Assembly (NCBI GenBank): GCA_023634235.1
Contig: JAMKCF010000001.1
Span: 12,596,258 to 12,660,257 of the forward strand
Direction of reading: 5' to 3'
Source: Pisaster brevispinus
Lineage: Eukaryota > Echinodermata > Asteroidea > Forcipulatida > Asteriidae
Length of the DNA stretch: 64,000 nucleotides
Shown: piece by piece, positions 20,362 to 31,772 of the stretch
Layout: every line of letters starts with the position of its first letter
Position numbering within the stretch: the first letter of the stretch is position 1
Program-made: the position numbers and the translations under genes
Notes under the pieces: generated by a model
The model's database searches: none
The model's input: only the letters and a program-made list of their open reading frames with translations
What the model was told of the DNA's origin: nothing

Positions 20362-20426
20362 CGCTCACACATCATCAGCCCGGTCTACATTTGAAGCTCT
20401 CCGCATTGGCTTGGGAATCGCACATC

Positions 20427-23400
20427 ATGTCACAGAACAACTTTGAATGGGATCCTGAACCTACTCCCTCTCAAATGGAGAGCATAGAACGAATGGAAAT
20501 CGATGCGTCGCTACCAAATGTTAAATGGAGCCCTGCAGAGTATACGGCGAGTCAAGTTCAGGCGCTAGCTGAAACAAACAGCGGCGATCCAAGAGGTGAG
20601 TCAAAGAATTTAACAAATTAAATTAAACAAATAAGCCAAGTGAAAACTCGTTCCCGTAGAATCATCTGTTATCACATCCGTTATAGTTTAGAATCCTTAG
20701 TGGTATTATTATTTGTTTGTCACAGTGTCAACGGCAACAGGAGGCTCTCGCCGGACCCGACCGGTCGTCCTGGTCAGATAGTTCTTTGGATGCACTCGAA
20801 CTATGCGAAATGTTTACGTCCCCACAACCCGGTTGTTCGTATTGGCCTGATAGCATCCAAGAAACCCCACCTCCAATGGCGAGTACATCGTCTGAAATTA
20901 CCAGCGACAACGACTTCATCGCCGAGAGACCGTTTGACCGGGTAAGAACAACTTCTTTACCACTAACCCATTACAGAACACAACAAGTGTGAGTGTGTGT
21001 ATCGAATGCGTTTTGTATAGAATGTTTTTGTTTGTTTTTTATTTTACTTTCTTTATTTTCTTTTCAAATGTATATTATTACAGCCCCAGAAAGGAAAGGG
21101 TGCGATTTCACTGGATCGGAAAAGACCAGCCTTTGTTCGACCCAAGAGAAAAAGAACACCGGATGAGGAACCGCTGATCGTGGGTGAGAAGCCAAAGCCG
21201 GATAGTACTAGGTCGTATTATGGTAAAACTAAAAATTCAAACAGCCTTAAGAATACTAGATTTACTTGTGATACCTGTGGAAAATCCTATGCCAGAAAGT
21301 ATACTCTTAAACGTCACAAAGAAGTTCATTCGGGGTTTAAGGGAGAGTGTCCCACATGTGGAAAATCCTTTATTAATTCAGTCGGTTTAAAACGACATAT
21401 TAAGAGACATGACCCTCCCCCACCTAAGAAAAAACCACAACCAGCGCCGCCTAAAAGCGCCAGTCTATCCCCCGAAGATTCAATCGTGTTTCCGATTCCC
21501 CCAAATGATGACAATAGGGATAATGAGATATTATCTCTTTATCGTTTAAACTGGGGCAGTATTAGGACTCATTACCTGCAAGGCCGACAGACCCAAGATG
21601 TTTACAATTTGCGATTGGGACCTTCTTCTCTGCCGATAGGGTCTATCGGCAGCGATGCCGGAGTAGACTTAACTAATGGCGTGTCACTGGAAGAGGGGTT
21701 AAGGGGTATTTTTCCTACTTTTTCGTGTAGAGTAAAACTTAACTTGTCTTTTGGGTTTGTTTTACGCAACATCGAGACGGGCGGATTGCGTTATTACCAC
21801 TCTAGCTTTAACAATGCGCTTTTTTTAACCCACCCGGTCACTATAGCTTCAGAAGATGATTTTGAAAAATTTCTCCAAAAGATACACGATATGGACGTAC
21901 TACAACTCGCACTGCATTCACGCCCAGACACGAAGTGGGTCGTTGCTGATATCAGTAATGTCACCATTTATGCAAATAAAATGCCACCGTTTTACATCGG
22001 TGCAGCACCGCACCAATTACCCGATTACATTGCAAACAATGTGGGTTTAAACAATTTAATCAGAAGTCGCAATTCCGGGGCCAGATACAAGGTCAATTTT
22101 TGTTTATTTAGATGTCTTGCACTAAAACAAGGGAACTCTGCACTCGCCCTAGAAACGCGCACCAAATACCTCGTCGATAGATACGCCGAAAGAATGGAAA
22201 AGCGTCCAACTGAAGGTGTCTGTTTGGAAGACCTGCATCACTTTGAACGCATATTCAAAGTGAGTGTCAGGGTGTTCAGTCTCGTTCGTGAAGAATCTCT
22301 GGCGAACGAGGCCGGAGAAGGGGAGTACAGAGCAGTAGCCCATCTGGTGAGAAGATCCCTGAGTAAACACAACCAAACAATGGACGTTAACCTGTACGAC
22401 TCGCACTTTTCGTACATAAAAGATATGAATAATTACAGTCGGGTTTTCCCCTGCCCTAAATGTAAACAAGTGTGCAACAGAGCAGCCAACTTAAAAAAGC
22501 ACGTAGCGCGATGCGACAAGGGGGTCAAACATAATTTTCCGGGTGGGTGCTATCGCCTCCCAGAATCTGTATTCGACGAGTTGGTAGAAGCGGGTATAGA
22601 GATAGACGAAGAAATGAAGTACTACCCTTATCGCGCCACTTACGATTTTGAGGTGTATTTCAAACCGATAGAGCAGGCTTATGAGGGTATAAAGGGTCTC
22701 CAGGCGCAACATGAGTTACTCAGCGTCAGTTTTACTAGTAACGTTCCCGGTTACGAAACACCCATCTGTTCTGTAACAGACGGCGATTCAGCCAAACTAG
22801 TGTCTGACATGTTAGCCTGGTTACACGGGGTGGGCGAAAAAGCGTACTCTATTTTGAAAAAGAAGTTTAAATATGTTTTTGATGAACTGACCATACAAAT
22901 ACAGGAACAAGAAGCCGCACTTGAGCGTGATCGGTCTGATCCTTCGACTCAGAAGTCTAAGTCAGAGGACCAGACAACAACCACAACCAGAGCCGAAAAA
23001 CTCAAAATCAAATTTGACGACTTTATCCACGAGCTTCCCGTTCTGGGGTTCAATTCTGGGAAGTATGACGTCAACGTCATCAAACGGTATCTATACCAAC
23101 AATTTCACGGGAACGATAAGCTATACATCATTCGAAAATCGAATGCGTATATGTCGATTCGAACAGATATATTATTATTTCTCGACATTTCAAATTATTT
23201 GGCCCCCGGATGTTCGTACGCCAAGTTTTTGAAGGCGTACGAATGCTCTCAGACGAAGGTTTTTTTTCCGTACGAGTGGGTTGACGACCTGAACAAGTTA
23301 GACCACCCTAAATTGCCCCCTCATGATGCATTTTACAGCAACCTCAAGGGTGAAAATATTTCCGAAGCCGAGTACGCGTATTGTCAAAGGGTATGGCGCG

Positions 23401-25246
23401 AGGAGGGTCACAAGACTTTTAGAGATTTTTTGATATGGTATAATAATCTGGACGTGGCACCCTTTCTCGAAGCTGTCGAGAAAATGTTTGTGTTTTACAA
23501 ACAGAAACGCATAGACATGTTTAAGTCGGCAATCTCTGTACCCGGGCTGTCTCTGCAGCATCTTTTTCTAACAAAACCGCGCGATGTATATTTCTCTCTG
23601 ATAGACTCTCCGAATAAAGACCTGTATTATAAAATAAGGGTTACCATTGTGGGCGGTCCCTCTATTATTTTCCACAGGTATCACGAGACTGGTATAACCT
23701 GTATTAGGGGTGGAAAAGTATGTAGGAAGGTGGTCGGGTTTGATGCCAACGCCTTGTATCTATGGTCCCTCATGCAGAACATGCCGGTGGGGACCTTCGT
23801 AAGGCGAAAGGAAAATGATCAGTTCAAGCCCTTACGAAGTCATAAATATGGGGTTATGGCAAACGAGTGGTTGGATTGGGAAGCCAAAACAAATGGTTTC
23901 TATATTCAACACCAATTCAACCATAGAGAAAAAACTGGGGGTAGTAGAAACCTGAGAGTGGACGGGTACTGTCAGGAGACCCATACGGTCTATCAGTTCC
24001 ATGGGTGTTATTGGCACGGGCACAAGTGTCGGATCAATAAAAAGGAGATCAACTCTTCCAATAACAAAACCAGAGAGGAATTGATGGAGGAGACCCAAAA
24101 GACTTCTTCCTACATACGGGAACTCGGGTATAATTTAGTCGAAATTAGGGAATGCGAGTGGCAAGACGTTCAGACAAGCGACCCAGACTTGAGACACTAT
24201 TTGAAATCCGTAAGACTACCACATAGTAAGGCGTGGACAATGACCACGAAACAGATTTTAAAGGGGGTATTGGACGGGTCCATATTTGGTTTGGTTGAAT
24301 GCGACCTTCGGGTACCACAAGAAAAGAAAGATTATTTTGCCGAGATGCCACCCGTATTCAAAAATGTGAACATCTCCATGGCTGATATCGGAAACCATAT
24401 GCGGCAGTACGCCGAAGAGATGAACATTATGAACAAACCAAGAAGAAGTCTGATCGGTAGTATGTTCGGGACAAAATTGCTACTCGCAACCCCACTATTG
24501 TCTTGGTATTTAAAGCATGGTTTAGAGGTCACAAGGGTGTATGAAGTAATTCAATACAAAGCCAATCCGTGTTTTGCAGAGTTTGGTGACCGGGTCAGTC
24601 AAGCTAGGAGGGCTGGGGACAGTGACCCCAATAAATATATCATAGCAGACACTATGAAATTACTTGGTAACTCGGCCTATGGGAAAACGGTGACTGATCA
24701 GTTAAAACATGTAAATGTTCAAGTGTGTTCTGATGCAGATGCCCTTGCCAAGATCAATGACAAACACTTTAAGGCACTCCATTCAATAGGTGGAGGGATG
24801 TACGAGGCCGACATGTTCAAAAATGTGATCAATTTAAACCTCCCCATTCAGATTGGTTTCTTCGTCTATCAATACGCTTAATTACGCATGCTCGAATCAA
24901 ACCCGGTATGAAAGACCAATACAGTTATGATAAAAGGACTCCGGGGTTGTTTAAAGTAGAGTGGGAGGGGGAGGGTATTATTGCACTATGTAGTAAGACA
25001 TACTTTTGTTTCGGGCCCACTGAAAAGTTCAGTTGTAAGGGTCTAAACAGAAGAAACAATGAACTCACCAAAGAAAAGTACATGACCGTGTTAAATACCA
25101 GATCTTCGGGTGGGGGAGTTAACAAAGGTTTTGTCATGAAACGTGGTGTAATGTTTACCTACGAACAGAGGACAGCCCTGACCTATTTCTACCCCAAGCG
25201 AAAGGTTGGAGACGATGGGGTTTCTACTACCTATTTAGAAATATGA
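20427..25246 (+). pseudogene. polB: protein-primed-type DNA polymerase B of Polinton, spliced, catalytic motif C lost
   Basis: Exon 1 runs 20,427-20,595, exon 2 about 20,726-20,941 and exon 3 from 21,084. The exon 2/3 join is in phase; the exon 1/2 join is not, as read. Numbered from 21,180, the body has C2H2 fingers at residues 30-50 and 57-77, a third finger-like CPKC...H...C near 424-446, and exonuclease motifs TYDFE (about 488), FNSGKYD (about 624) and YNNLD (about 755). Polymerase motif A is DANALYLWSL (about 855) and motif B is KLLGNSAYGKT (about 1160). The frame stops at 24,881 (VYQYA). Similarity resumes at 24,908-25,246 in another frame with the C-terminal domain. The stretch that should carry motif C (the second metal-binding DTD) is absent, so the enzyme cannot polymerise. 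A polyadenylation signal AATAAA lies at 25,296. Confidence 0.9.
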
Positions 25247-25847
25247 GGAGGTAAACCATACTCCACGTTTGGCCGCATAAATAGTAGTTTTCTTTAATAA
25301 ACGCGGACCCAGCTAATAAGAGGTCACGCTATTACTTCTGTTTTTAAATACGCTGTATATAGTTCACTTGATATGTATCTAAAATATGTAATCGGATTCT
25401 GAAAAGAAAAAAAACACCAAAAAAACAAAAAACAAAACAAAACATGTACCCGTTAAGTTTTTAAGTCTTGAAAACGTTGTATATTTTAACTCGCACTGCC
25501 ATTGTCAAACCTAAGAATCGTTGTGTTTTCTATTCTTTGTGTTTTTGTTGTTGTTGATAACAAACAAATAAATGAATAAAGAGAGTATAAAAAAAATATA
25601 TATATTTATATATATATATTGAACAAACTCAGAGTATTGTATCCATCCTTTAAAAAGTCGTTGAATATAATAGATAAGTACCATATAATAAGTAGGTTCA
25701 ATGGGGGGGGGGGTGGAAGTGGGATATTCTTTAGTGGTGGGGTTATCATGAGGGTTGGTCATTGACCATAATACGGTGGGTTAAAAACGCGGTGGGGGCG
25801 CTCTTTATTCCATTTGAGACTGAGCAAAACGAGGTGGGGGTGGGGGT
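25247..25847. other. AT-rich spacer after the polymerase gene
   Basis: The spacer holds an AATAAA signal at 25,296, an A-rich tract at 25,400-25,445, an (AT)n tract near 25,595-25,620 and a G-run at 25,703-25,712. No ORF resembling the missing packaging ATPase was seen. The same spacer is repeated at 29,531-30,070 and 30,730-31,318 with different tract lengths. Confidence 0.7.
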
Positions 25848-26261
25848 GCTGATTATTCAATTCGTGTCATCGTTGGTGGGATCGATGATCAATGGCAGGC
25901 GGATCTGGTAGACGTGGCCTCACTATCTGGGTACAATGGCGGTCTGAAGTTTTTACTGACGTGTATCGACATATTTTCTAAGTTCGCCTGGGTCGATCCA
26001 AGCGATACAATCAGCGATACAATCAGCGATACAATTGCACGGAACCCGCCAGTGTATAAGTTGACAGATTACGACGGCGAAGAGTTGAAGGGCACGTTCT
26101 ACGAACAAGAACTACAAAGAGTCGACAAGAAGGACGACATGTACGAAGTGGAAAAGGTGGTACGTACTAGAAAGCGTCGTGGTGTGAAGGAATATTTTGT
26201 AAAGTGGCTCGGTTATCCTGACAAATTCAATAGCTGGGTGAGGGGACTAGTCGGTATATAA
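25848..26261 (+). pseudogene. int: Polinton integrase remnant with chromodomain, copy 1
   Basis: The frame opens with an rve-like start (DDQWQADLVDV...FLLTCIDIFSKFAWV), in which ADLVDV resembles the first catalytic Asp region. It then jumps, through three repeats of AGCGATACAATC, to a C-terminal segment (NPPVYKLTDYDGEELKGTFYEQELQRV). A chromodomain follows (YEVEKVVRTRKRRGVKEYFVKWLGYP). Roughly the second half of the catalytic core, with the second Asp and the Glu, is gone. The N-terminal zinc-binding domain is also not visible upstream. It cannot act as an integrase; a chromodomain-bearing short protein might still be made. The second copy at 31,319-31,720 has two rather than three 12-bp repeats. 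Confidence 0.82.
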
Positions 26262-26313
26262 TACAGGGCTTACGGACAGCCGGACGACATTTGACGTGCG
26301 AGAGGGCTTCGAG

Positions 26314-27057
26314 ATGGATTCCTTTTACGTGACTCTCCCCAGCAACAGCAGCATGGATACCTACCCTGATAACGCGCTGAGCCACTTCAGCGTAAATTTG
26401 CCCACTGCTCTGTCTTTCGAGGGGGAGCGGGAGGTGAGTCTCGCAGAGATTACTTACCCTCGCAGGTGGCTCAACATCGTAGAAGGTCACAACCACATCT
26501 ACTGCAACGCAGAAGAGACTGAAGGAGGTGTACATTTTGACACCATTCCCGAGGGCTATTACCATACACCGGATGAAGTCCTCGCAAAGATTACACCCCT
26601 GATTGAACACAGCGACACAATACGCATCAAGTACAACAAATACCTTCAAAAAGTAATCGTCAGAACGGTTGAAGGTGTCAGCATTACTTTCGTCGAACGT
26701 CTGGGTCACTTGTTTGGTTTTAACAAGGCTATGGCCATCACCGGTATAGAGAAGGCACCCCACATCGTAGATATGAAGCAAATCCACACCCTATTTGTGT
26801 ACACAGACATCATCGAGTACAACATCGTCGGGGACACCAGAGCACCTATTCTACGAAATGTGAGCGTGGAAGGCGAATATGGGGATATCATTACAAAGAC
26901 GTACGACAGTCCACATTACGTACCCCTCAAACAGAAATTCCTGAACACCGTCAACATAAATATAAGGGACGACGTGGGCCATTATATTCCATTCATCGGC
27001 GGGAAGGTCATAGTGAAACTACACTTTAGAAAGCGTCGCGCCACGTACTTCAACTGA
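26314..27057 (+). CDS. Polinton minor capsid (penton-like) protein, copy 1
   Basis: The start is taken at the ATG at 26,314 (MDSFYVTLPSNSSMDTYPDN), which matches the usual beginning of this family; the upstream GTG extension adds nothing conserved. The length is 247 residues. Landmarks are FSVNLPTAL, EVSLAEITYPRRW and the C-terminal GGKVIVKLHFRKR. In Polintons and adintoviruses this protein is the predicted single-jelly-roll pentamer at the capsid vertices. The frame is intact. It lies 17 bp upstream of the core-protein gene. The second copy (31,773-32,516) differs at about six residues. Both look translatable. Confidence 0.85.
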   Translation: MDSFYVTLPSNSSMDTYPDNALSHFSVNLPTALSFEGEREVSLAEITYPRRWLNIVEGHNHIYCNAEETEGGVHFDTIPEGYYHTPDEVLAKITPLIEHSDTIRIKYNKYLQKVIVRTVEGVSITFVERLGHLFGFNKAMAITGIEKAPHIVDMKQIHTLFVYTDIIEYNIVGDTRAPILRNVSVEGEYGDIITKTYDSPHYVPLKQKFLNTVNINIRDDVGHYIPFIGGKVIVKLHFRKRRATYFN

Positions 27058-27074
27058 TTAAATCAACCGATATC

Positions 27075-27500
27075 ATGAGAGGTCGCTTCGTATCCCACCC
27101 CGGACACTATGTGGACCACTACACACGACAACTCGGACGTGGCCATCCCGTCTTTCAAGGCAGCCGCACTCAGAAAGGTTTCGGTCTTGGAAATATATTG
27201 GGTGGACTCTTCCGAACTGCCATGCCCCTGTTCAAGCAGGGGGCTAAGACATTGGGTCGTCAAGCCCTTCGCACCGGCTTGGGAATTGCACAGGATGCTC
27301 TAGAAGGGAAGAACATAAAAACGGCAGCGCAGTCGAGACTCAAACAGACCGGACGTCACATGGCTAGACGGATGACTCAGAATGCAGATTCCCGACTGAA
27401 CCGACCGGCTAGAAAAAATATAAAAAGAAAACCCAATCAGAAAAGAGCCACTTCCACATCTGGGAAGCGATCGAGACGATCACTGGATATCTTCGATTAG
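27075..27500 (+). CDS. basic virion core protein (adenovirus pX/pVI-like), copy 1
   Basis: This is a 141-residue protein with a hydrophobic, glycine-rich segment GFGLGNILGGLFRTAMPLFK at about residues 35-54. An amphipathic stretch follows, then a strongly basic tail with several Lys/Arg clusters (KNIKRKPNQKR, GKRSRRS). The GLG.LLGGLFR.A.PL.K pattern is typical of the small capsid/core protein encoded between penton and major capsid genes in Polintons and adintoviruses. By analogy it binds DNA and/or helps membrane disruption. The frame is intact. It is followed after 24 bp by the major capsid start. Confidence 0.78.
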   Translation: MRGRFVSHPGHYVDHYTRQLGRGHPVFQGSRTQKGFGLGNILGGLFRTAMPLFKQGAKTLGRQALRTGLGIAQDALEGKNIKTAAQSRLKQTGRHMARRMTQNADSRLNRPARKNIKRKPNQKRATSTSGKRSRRSLDIFD

Positions 27501-27524
27501 CCGCTCCGAGACTAACGCTCCACC

Positions 27525-27583
27525 ATGGCACTGCTACACGACCACTCCGAAGAGTGTACAAAGAGTGAACTGGACCTGGGTTG
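27525..27583 (+). pseudogene. major capsid protein, 5' stub cut by duplication junction
   Basis: The first 17 codons are identical to the start of the full major capsid gene at 32,984. At 27,577/27,578 the sequence switches to the interior of the polymerase gene (equivalent to 23,278) and a stop follows within two codons. This is the left breakpoint of the 4.3-kb tandem duplication. Confidence 0.93.
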
Positions 27584-29530
27584 ACGACCTGAACAAGTTA
27601 GACCACCCTAAATTGCCCCCTCATGATGCATTTTACAGCAACCTCAAGGGTGAAAATATTTCCGAAGCCGAGTACGCGTATTGTCAAAGGGTCACAAGAC
27701 TTTTAGAGATTTTTTGATTTGGTATAATAATCTGGACGTGGCACCCTTTCTCGAAGCTGTCGAGAAAATGTTTGTGTTTTACAAACAGAAACGCATAGAC
27801 ATGTTTAAGTCGGCAATCTCTGTACCCGGGCTGTCTCTGCAGCATCTTTTTCTAACAAAACCGCGCGATGTATATTTCTCTCTGATAGACTCTCCGAATA
27901 AAGACCTGTATTATAAAATAAGGGTTACCATTGTGGGCGGTCCCTCTATTATTTTCCACAGGTATCACGAGACTGGTATAACCTGTAATAGGGGTGGAAA
28001 AGTATGTAGGAAGGTGGTCGGGTTTGATGCCAACGCCTTGTATCTATGGTCCCTCATGCAGAACATGCCGGTGGGGACCTTCGTAAGGCGAAAGGAAAAT
28101 GATCAGTTCAAACCCTTACGAAGTCATAAATATGGGGTTATGGCAAACGAGTGGTTGGATTGGGAAGCCAAAACAAATGGTTTCTATATTCAACACCAAT
28201 TCAACCATAGAGAAAAAACTGTGGGTAGTAGAAACCTGAGAGTGGACGGGTACTGTCAGGAGACCCATACGGTCTATCAGTTCCATGGGTGTTATTGGCA
28301 CGGGCACAAGTGTCGGATCAATAAAAAGGAGATCAACTCTTCCAATAACAAAACCAGAGAGGAATTGATGGAGGAGACCCAAAAGACTTCTTCCTACATA
28401 CGGGAACTCGGGTATAATTTAGTCGAAATTAGGGAATGCGAGTGGCAAGACGTTCAGACAAGCGACCCAGACTTGAGACACTATTTGAAATCCGTAAGAC
28501 TACCACATAGTAAGGCGTGGACAATGACCACGAAACAGATTTTAAAGGGGGTATTGGACGGGTCCATATTTGGTTTGGTTGAATGCGACCTTCGGGTACC
28601 ACAAGAAAAGAAAGATTATTTTGCCGAGATGCCACCCGTATTCAAAAATGTGAACATCTCCATGGCTGATATCGGAAACCATATGCGGCAGTACGCCGAA
28701 GAGATGAACATTATGAACAAACCAAGAAGAAGTCTGATCGGTAGTATGTTCGGGACAAAATTGCTACTCGCAACCCCACTATTGTCTTGGTATTTAAAGC
28801 ATGGTTTAGAGGTCACAAGGGTGTATGAAGTAATTCAATACAAAGCCAATCCGTGTTTTGCAGAGTTTGGTGACCGGGTCAGTCAAGCTAGGAGGGCTGG
28901 GGACAGTGACCCCAATAAATATATCATAGCAGACACTATGAAATTACTTGGTAACTCGGCCTATGGGAAAACGGTGACTGATCAGTTAAAACATGTAAAT
29001 GTTCAAGTGTGTTCTGATGCAGATGCCCTTGCCAAGATCAATGACAAACACTTTAAGGCACTCCATTCAATAGGTGGAGGGATGTACGAGGCCGACATGT
29101 TCAAAAATGTGATCAATTTAAACCTCCCCATTCAGATTGGTTTCTTCGTCTATCAATACGCTTAATTACGCATGCTCGAATCAAACCCGGTATGAAAGAC
29201 CAATACAGTTATGATAAAAGGACTCCGGGGTTGTTTAAAGTAGAGTGGGAGGGGGAGGGTATTATTGCACTATGTAGTAAGACATACTTTTGTTTCGGGC
29301 CCACTGAAAAGTTCAGTTGTAAGGGTCTAAACAGAAGAAACAATGAACTCACCAAAGAAAAGTACATGACCGTGTTAAATACCAGATCTTCGGGTGGGGG
29401 AGTTAACAAAGGTTTTGTCATGAAACGTGGTGTAATGTTTACCTACGAACAGAGGACAGCCCTGACCTATTTCTACCCCAAGCGAAAGGTTGGAGACGAT
29501 GGGGTTTCTACTACCTATTTAGAAATATGA
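27578..29530 (+). pseudogene. polB: duplicated 3' part of the polymerase gene, copy 2
   Basis: This is nearly identical to 23,278-25,246. It additionally lacks 16 bp (between two AGGGT repeats, after TTGTCAAAGGGT near 27,692), which shifts the frame. The open part is therefore 27,681-29,165. It keeps motifs A and B and carries the same stop and the same missing motif C region as copy 1, so the loss predates the duplication. No promoter or start is obvious. It is not expected to be functional. Confidence 0.93.
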
Positions 29531-30070
29531 GGAGGTAAACCATACTCCACGTTTGGCCGCATAAATAGTAGTTTTCTTTAATAAACGCGGACCCAGCTAA
29601 TAAGAGGTCACGCTATTACTTCTGTTTTTAAATACGCTGTATATAGTTCACTTGATATGTATCTAAAATATGTAATCGGATTCTGAAAAGAAAAAAAACA
29701 CCAAAAAAACAAAAAACAAAACAAAACATGTACCCGTTAAGTTTTTAAGTCTTGAAAACGTTGTATATTTTAACTCGCACTGCCATTGTCAAACCTAAGA
29801 ATCGTTGTGTTTTCTATTCTTTGTGTTTTTGTTGTTGTTGATAACAAACAAATAAATGAATAAAGAGAGTATAAAAAAAAAAAATATATATATATATATA
29901 TATATTGAACAAACTCAGAGTATTGTATCCATCCTTTAAAAAGTCGTTGAATATAATAGATAAGTACCATATAATAAGTAGGTTCAATGGGGGGGGGGGG
30001 GTGGAAGTGGGATATTCTTTAGTGGTGGGGTTATCATGAGGGTTGGTCATTGACCATAATACGGTGGGTT
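29531..30070. other. duplicated AT-rich spacer, copy 2
   Basis: This is the same spacer as 25,247-25,782, with a longer A-tract, AT-tract and G-run. It ends at 30,070 in GGTGGGTT, where the sequence jumps back to the polymerase (equivalent to 24,588). Confidence 0.9.
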
Positions 30071-30729
30071 GACCGGGTCAGTCAAGCTAGGAGGGCTGGG
30101 GACAGTGACCCCAATAAATATATCATAGCAGACACTATGAAATTACTTGGTAACTCGGCCTATGGGAAAACGGTGACTGATCAGTTAAAACATGTAAATG
30201 TTCAAGTGTGTTCTGATGCAGATGCCCTTGCCAAGATCAATGACAAACACTTTAAGGCACTCCATTCAATAGGTGGAGGGATGTACGAGGCCGACATGTT
30301 GAAAAATGTGATCAATTTAAACCTCCCCATTCAGATTGGTTTCTTCGTCTATCAATACGCTTAATTACGCATGCTCGAATCAAACCCGGTATGAAAGACC
30401 AATACAGTTATGATAAGAGGACTCCGGGGTTGTTTAAAGTAGAGTGGGAGGGGGAGGGTATTATCGCACTATGTAGTAAGACATACTTTTGTTTCGGGCC
30501 CACTGAAAAGTTCAGTTGTAAGGGTCTAAACAGAAGAAACAATGAACTCACCAAAGAAAAGTACATGACCGTGTTAATTACCAGATCTTCGGGTGGGGGA
30601 GTTAACAAAGGTTTTATCATGAAACGTGGTGTAATGTTTACCTACGAACAGAGGACAGCCCTGACCTATTTCTACCCCAAGCGAAAGGTTGGAGACGATG
30701 GGGTTTCTACTACCTATTTAGAAATATGA
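30071..30729 (+). pseudogene. polB: duplicated polymerase 3' end, copy 3
   Basis: This is equivalent to 24,588-25,246 and 28,872-29,530. It has the same in-frame stop and missing motif C region and a few private substitutions (for example MFKN to MLKN, LNTRSS to LITRSS). It contains motif B only. Confidence 0.93.
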
Positions 30730-31058
30730 GGAGGTAAACCATACTCCACGTTTGGCCGCATAAATAGTAGTTTTCTTTAATAAACGCGGACCCAGCTAAT
30801 AAGAGGTCACGCTATTACTTCTGTTTTTAAATACGCTGTATATAGTTCACTTGATATGTATCTAAAATATGTAATCGGATTCTGAAAAAAAAAAAAAAAA
30901 AAAAAAAAAAAAACATGTACCCGTTAAGTTTTTAAGTCTTGAAAACGTTGTATATTTTAACTCGTACTGCCATTGTCAAACCTAAGAATCGTTGTGTTTT
31001 CTATTCTTTGTGTTTTTGTTGTTGTTGATAACAAACAAATAAATGAATAAAGAGAGTA

Positions 31059-31089
<31 letters not shown>

Positions 31090-31318
31090 TGAACAAACTC
31101 AGAGTATTGTATCCATCCTTTAAAAAGTCGTTGAATATAATAGATAAGTACCATATAATAAGTAGGTTCAATGGGGGGGGGGGGTGGAAGTGGGATATTC
31201 TTTAGTGGTGGGGTTATCATGAGGGTTGGTCATTGACCATAATACGGTGGGTTAAAAACGCGCTGGGGGCGCTCTTTATTCCATTTGAGACTGAGCAAAA
31301 CGAGGTGGGGGTGGGGGT
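30730..31318. other. duplicated AT-rich spacer, copy 3
   Basis: This is the third copy of the post-polymerase spacer. Here the mixed A-rich block has become an uninterrupted A-run of about 27 bases near 30,886-30,913. It continues without a break into the second integrase remnant. Confidence 0.88.
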
Positions 31319-31720
31319 GCTGATTATTCAATTCGTGTCATCGTTGGTGGGATCGATGATCAATGGCAGGCGGATCTGGTAGACGTGGCCTCACTATCTG
31401 GGTACAATGGCGGTCTGAAGTTTTTACTGACGTGTATCGACATATTTTCTAAGTTCGCCTGGGTCGATCCAAGCGATACAATCAGCGATACAATTGCACG
31501 GAACCCGCCAGTGTATAAGTTGACAGATTACGACGGCGAAGAGTTGAAGGGCACGTTCTACGAACAAGAACTACAAAGAGTCGACAAGAAGGACGACATG
31601 TACGAAGTGGAAAAGGTGGTACGTACTAGAAAGCGTCGTGGTGTGAAGGAATATTTTGTAAAGTGGCTCGGTTATCCTGACAAATTCAATAGCTGGGTGA
31701 GGGGACTAGTCGGTATATAA
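31319..31720 (+). pseudogene. int: Polinton integrase remnant with chromodomain, copy 2
   Basis: This copy matches the 25,848-26,261 copy apart from one fewer AGCGATACAATC repeat. It keeps the rve start and the chromodomain but not the rest of the catalytic core. Confidence 0.85.
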
Positions 31721-31772
31721 TACAGGGCTTACGGACAGCCGGACGACATTTGACGTGCGAGAGGGCTTCGAG

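Noticed and set aside
20989..21177. Hydrophobic ORF as a membrane protein
   Set aside because: It spans the T-rich intron between polymerase exons 2 and 3.
25247..25847. Search for a packaging ATPase (Walker A, GxxGxGKS/T) in the spacer and elsewhere in the Polinton
   Set aside because: None was found in any frame I read; a profile search would be needed to exclude a highly diverged one.
26227..26787. 186-codon minus-strand frame opposite the penton-like gene (also 31,686-32,246)
   Set aside because: It is a shadow of the conserved plus-strand gene, with no motif.
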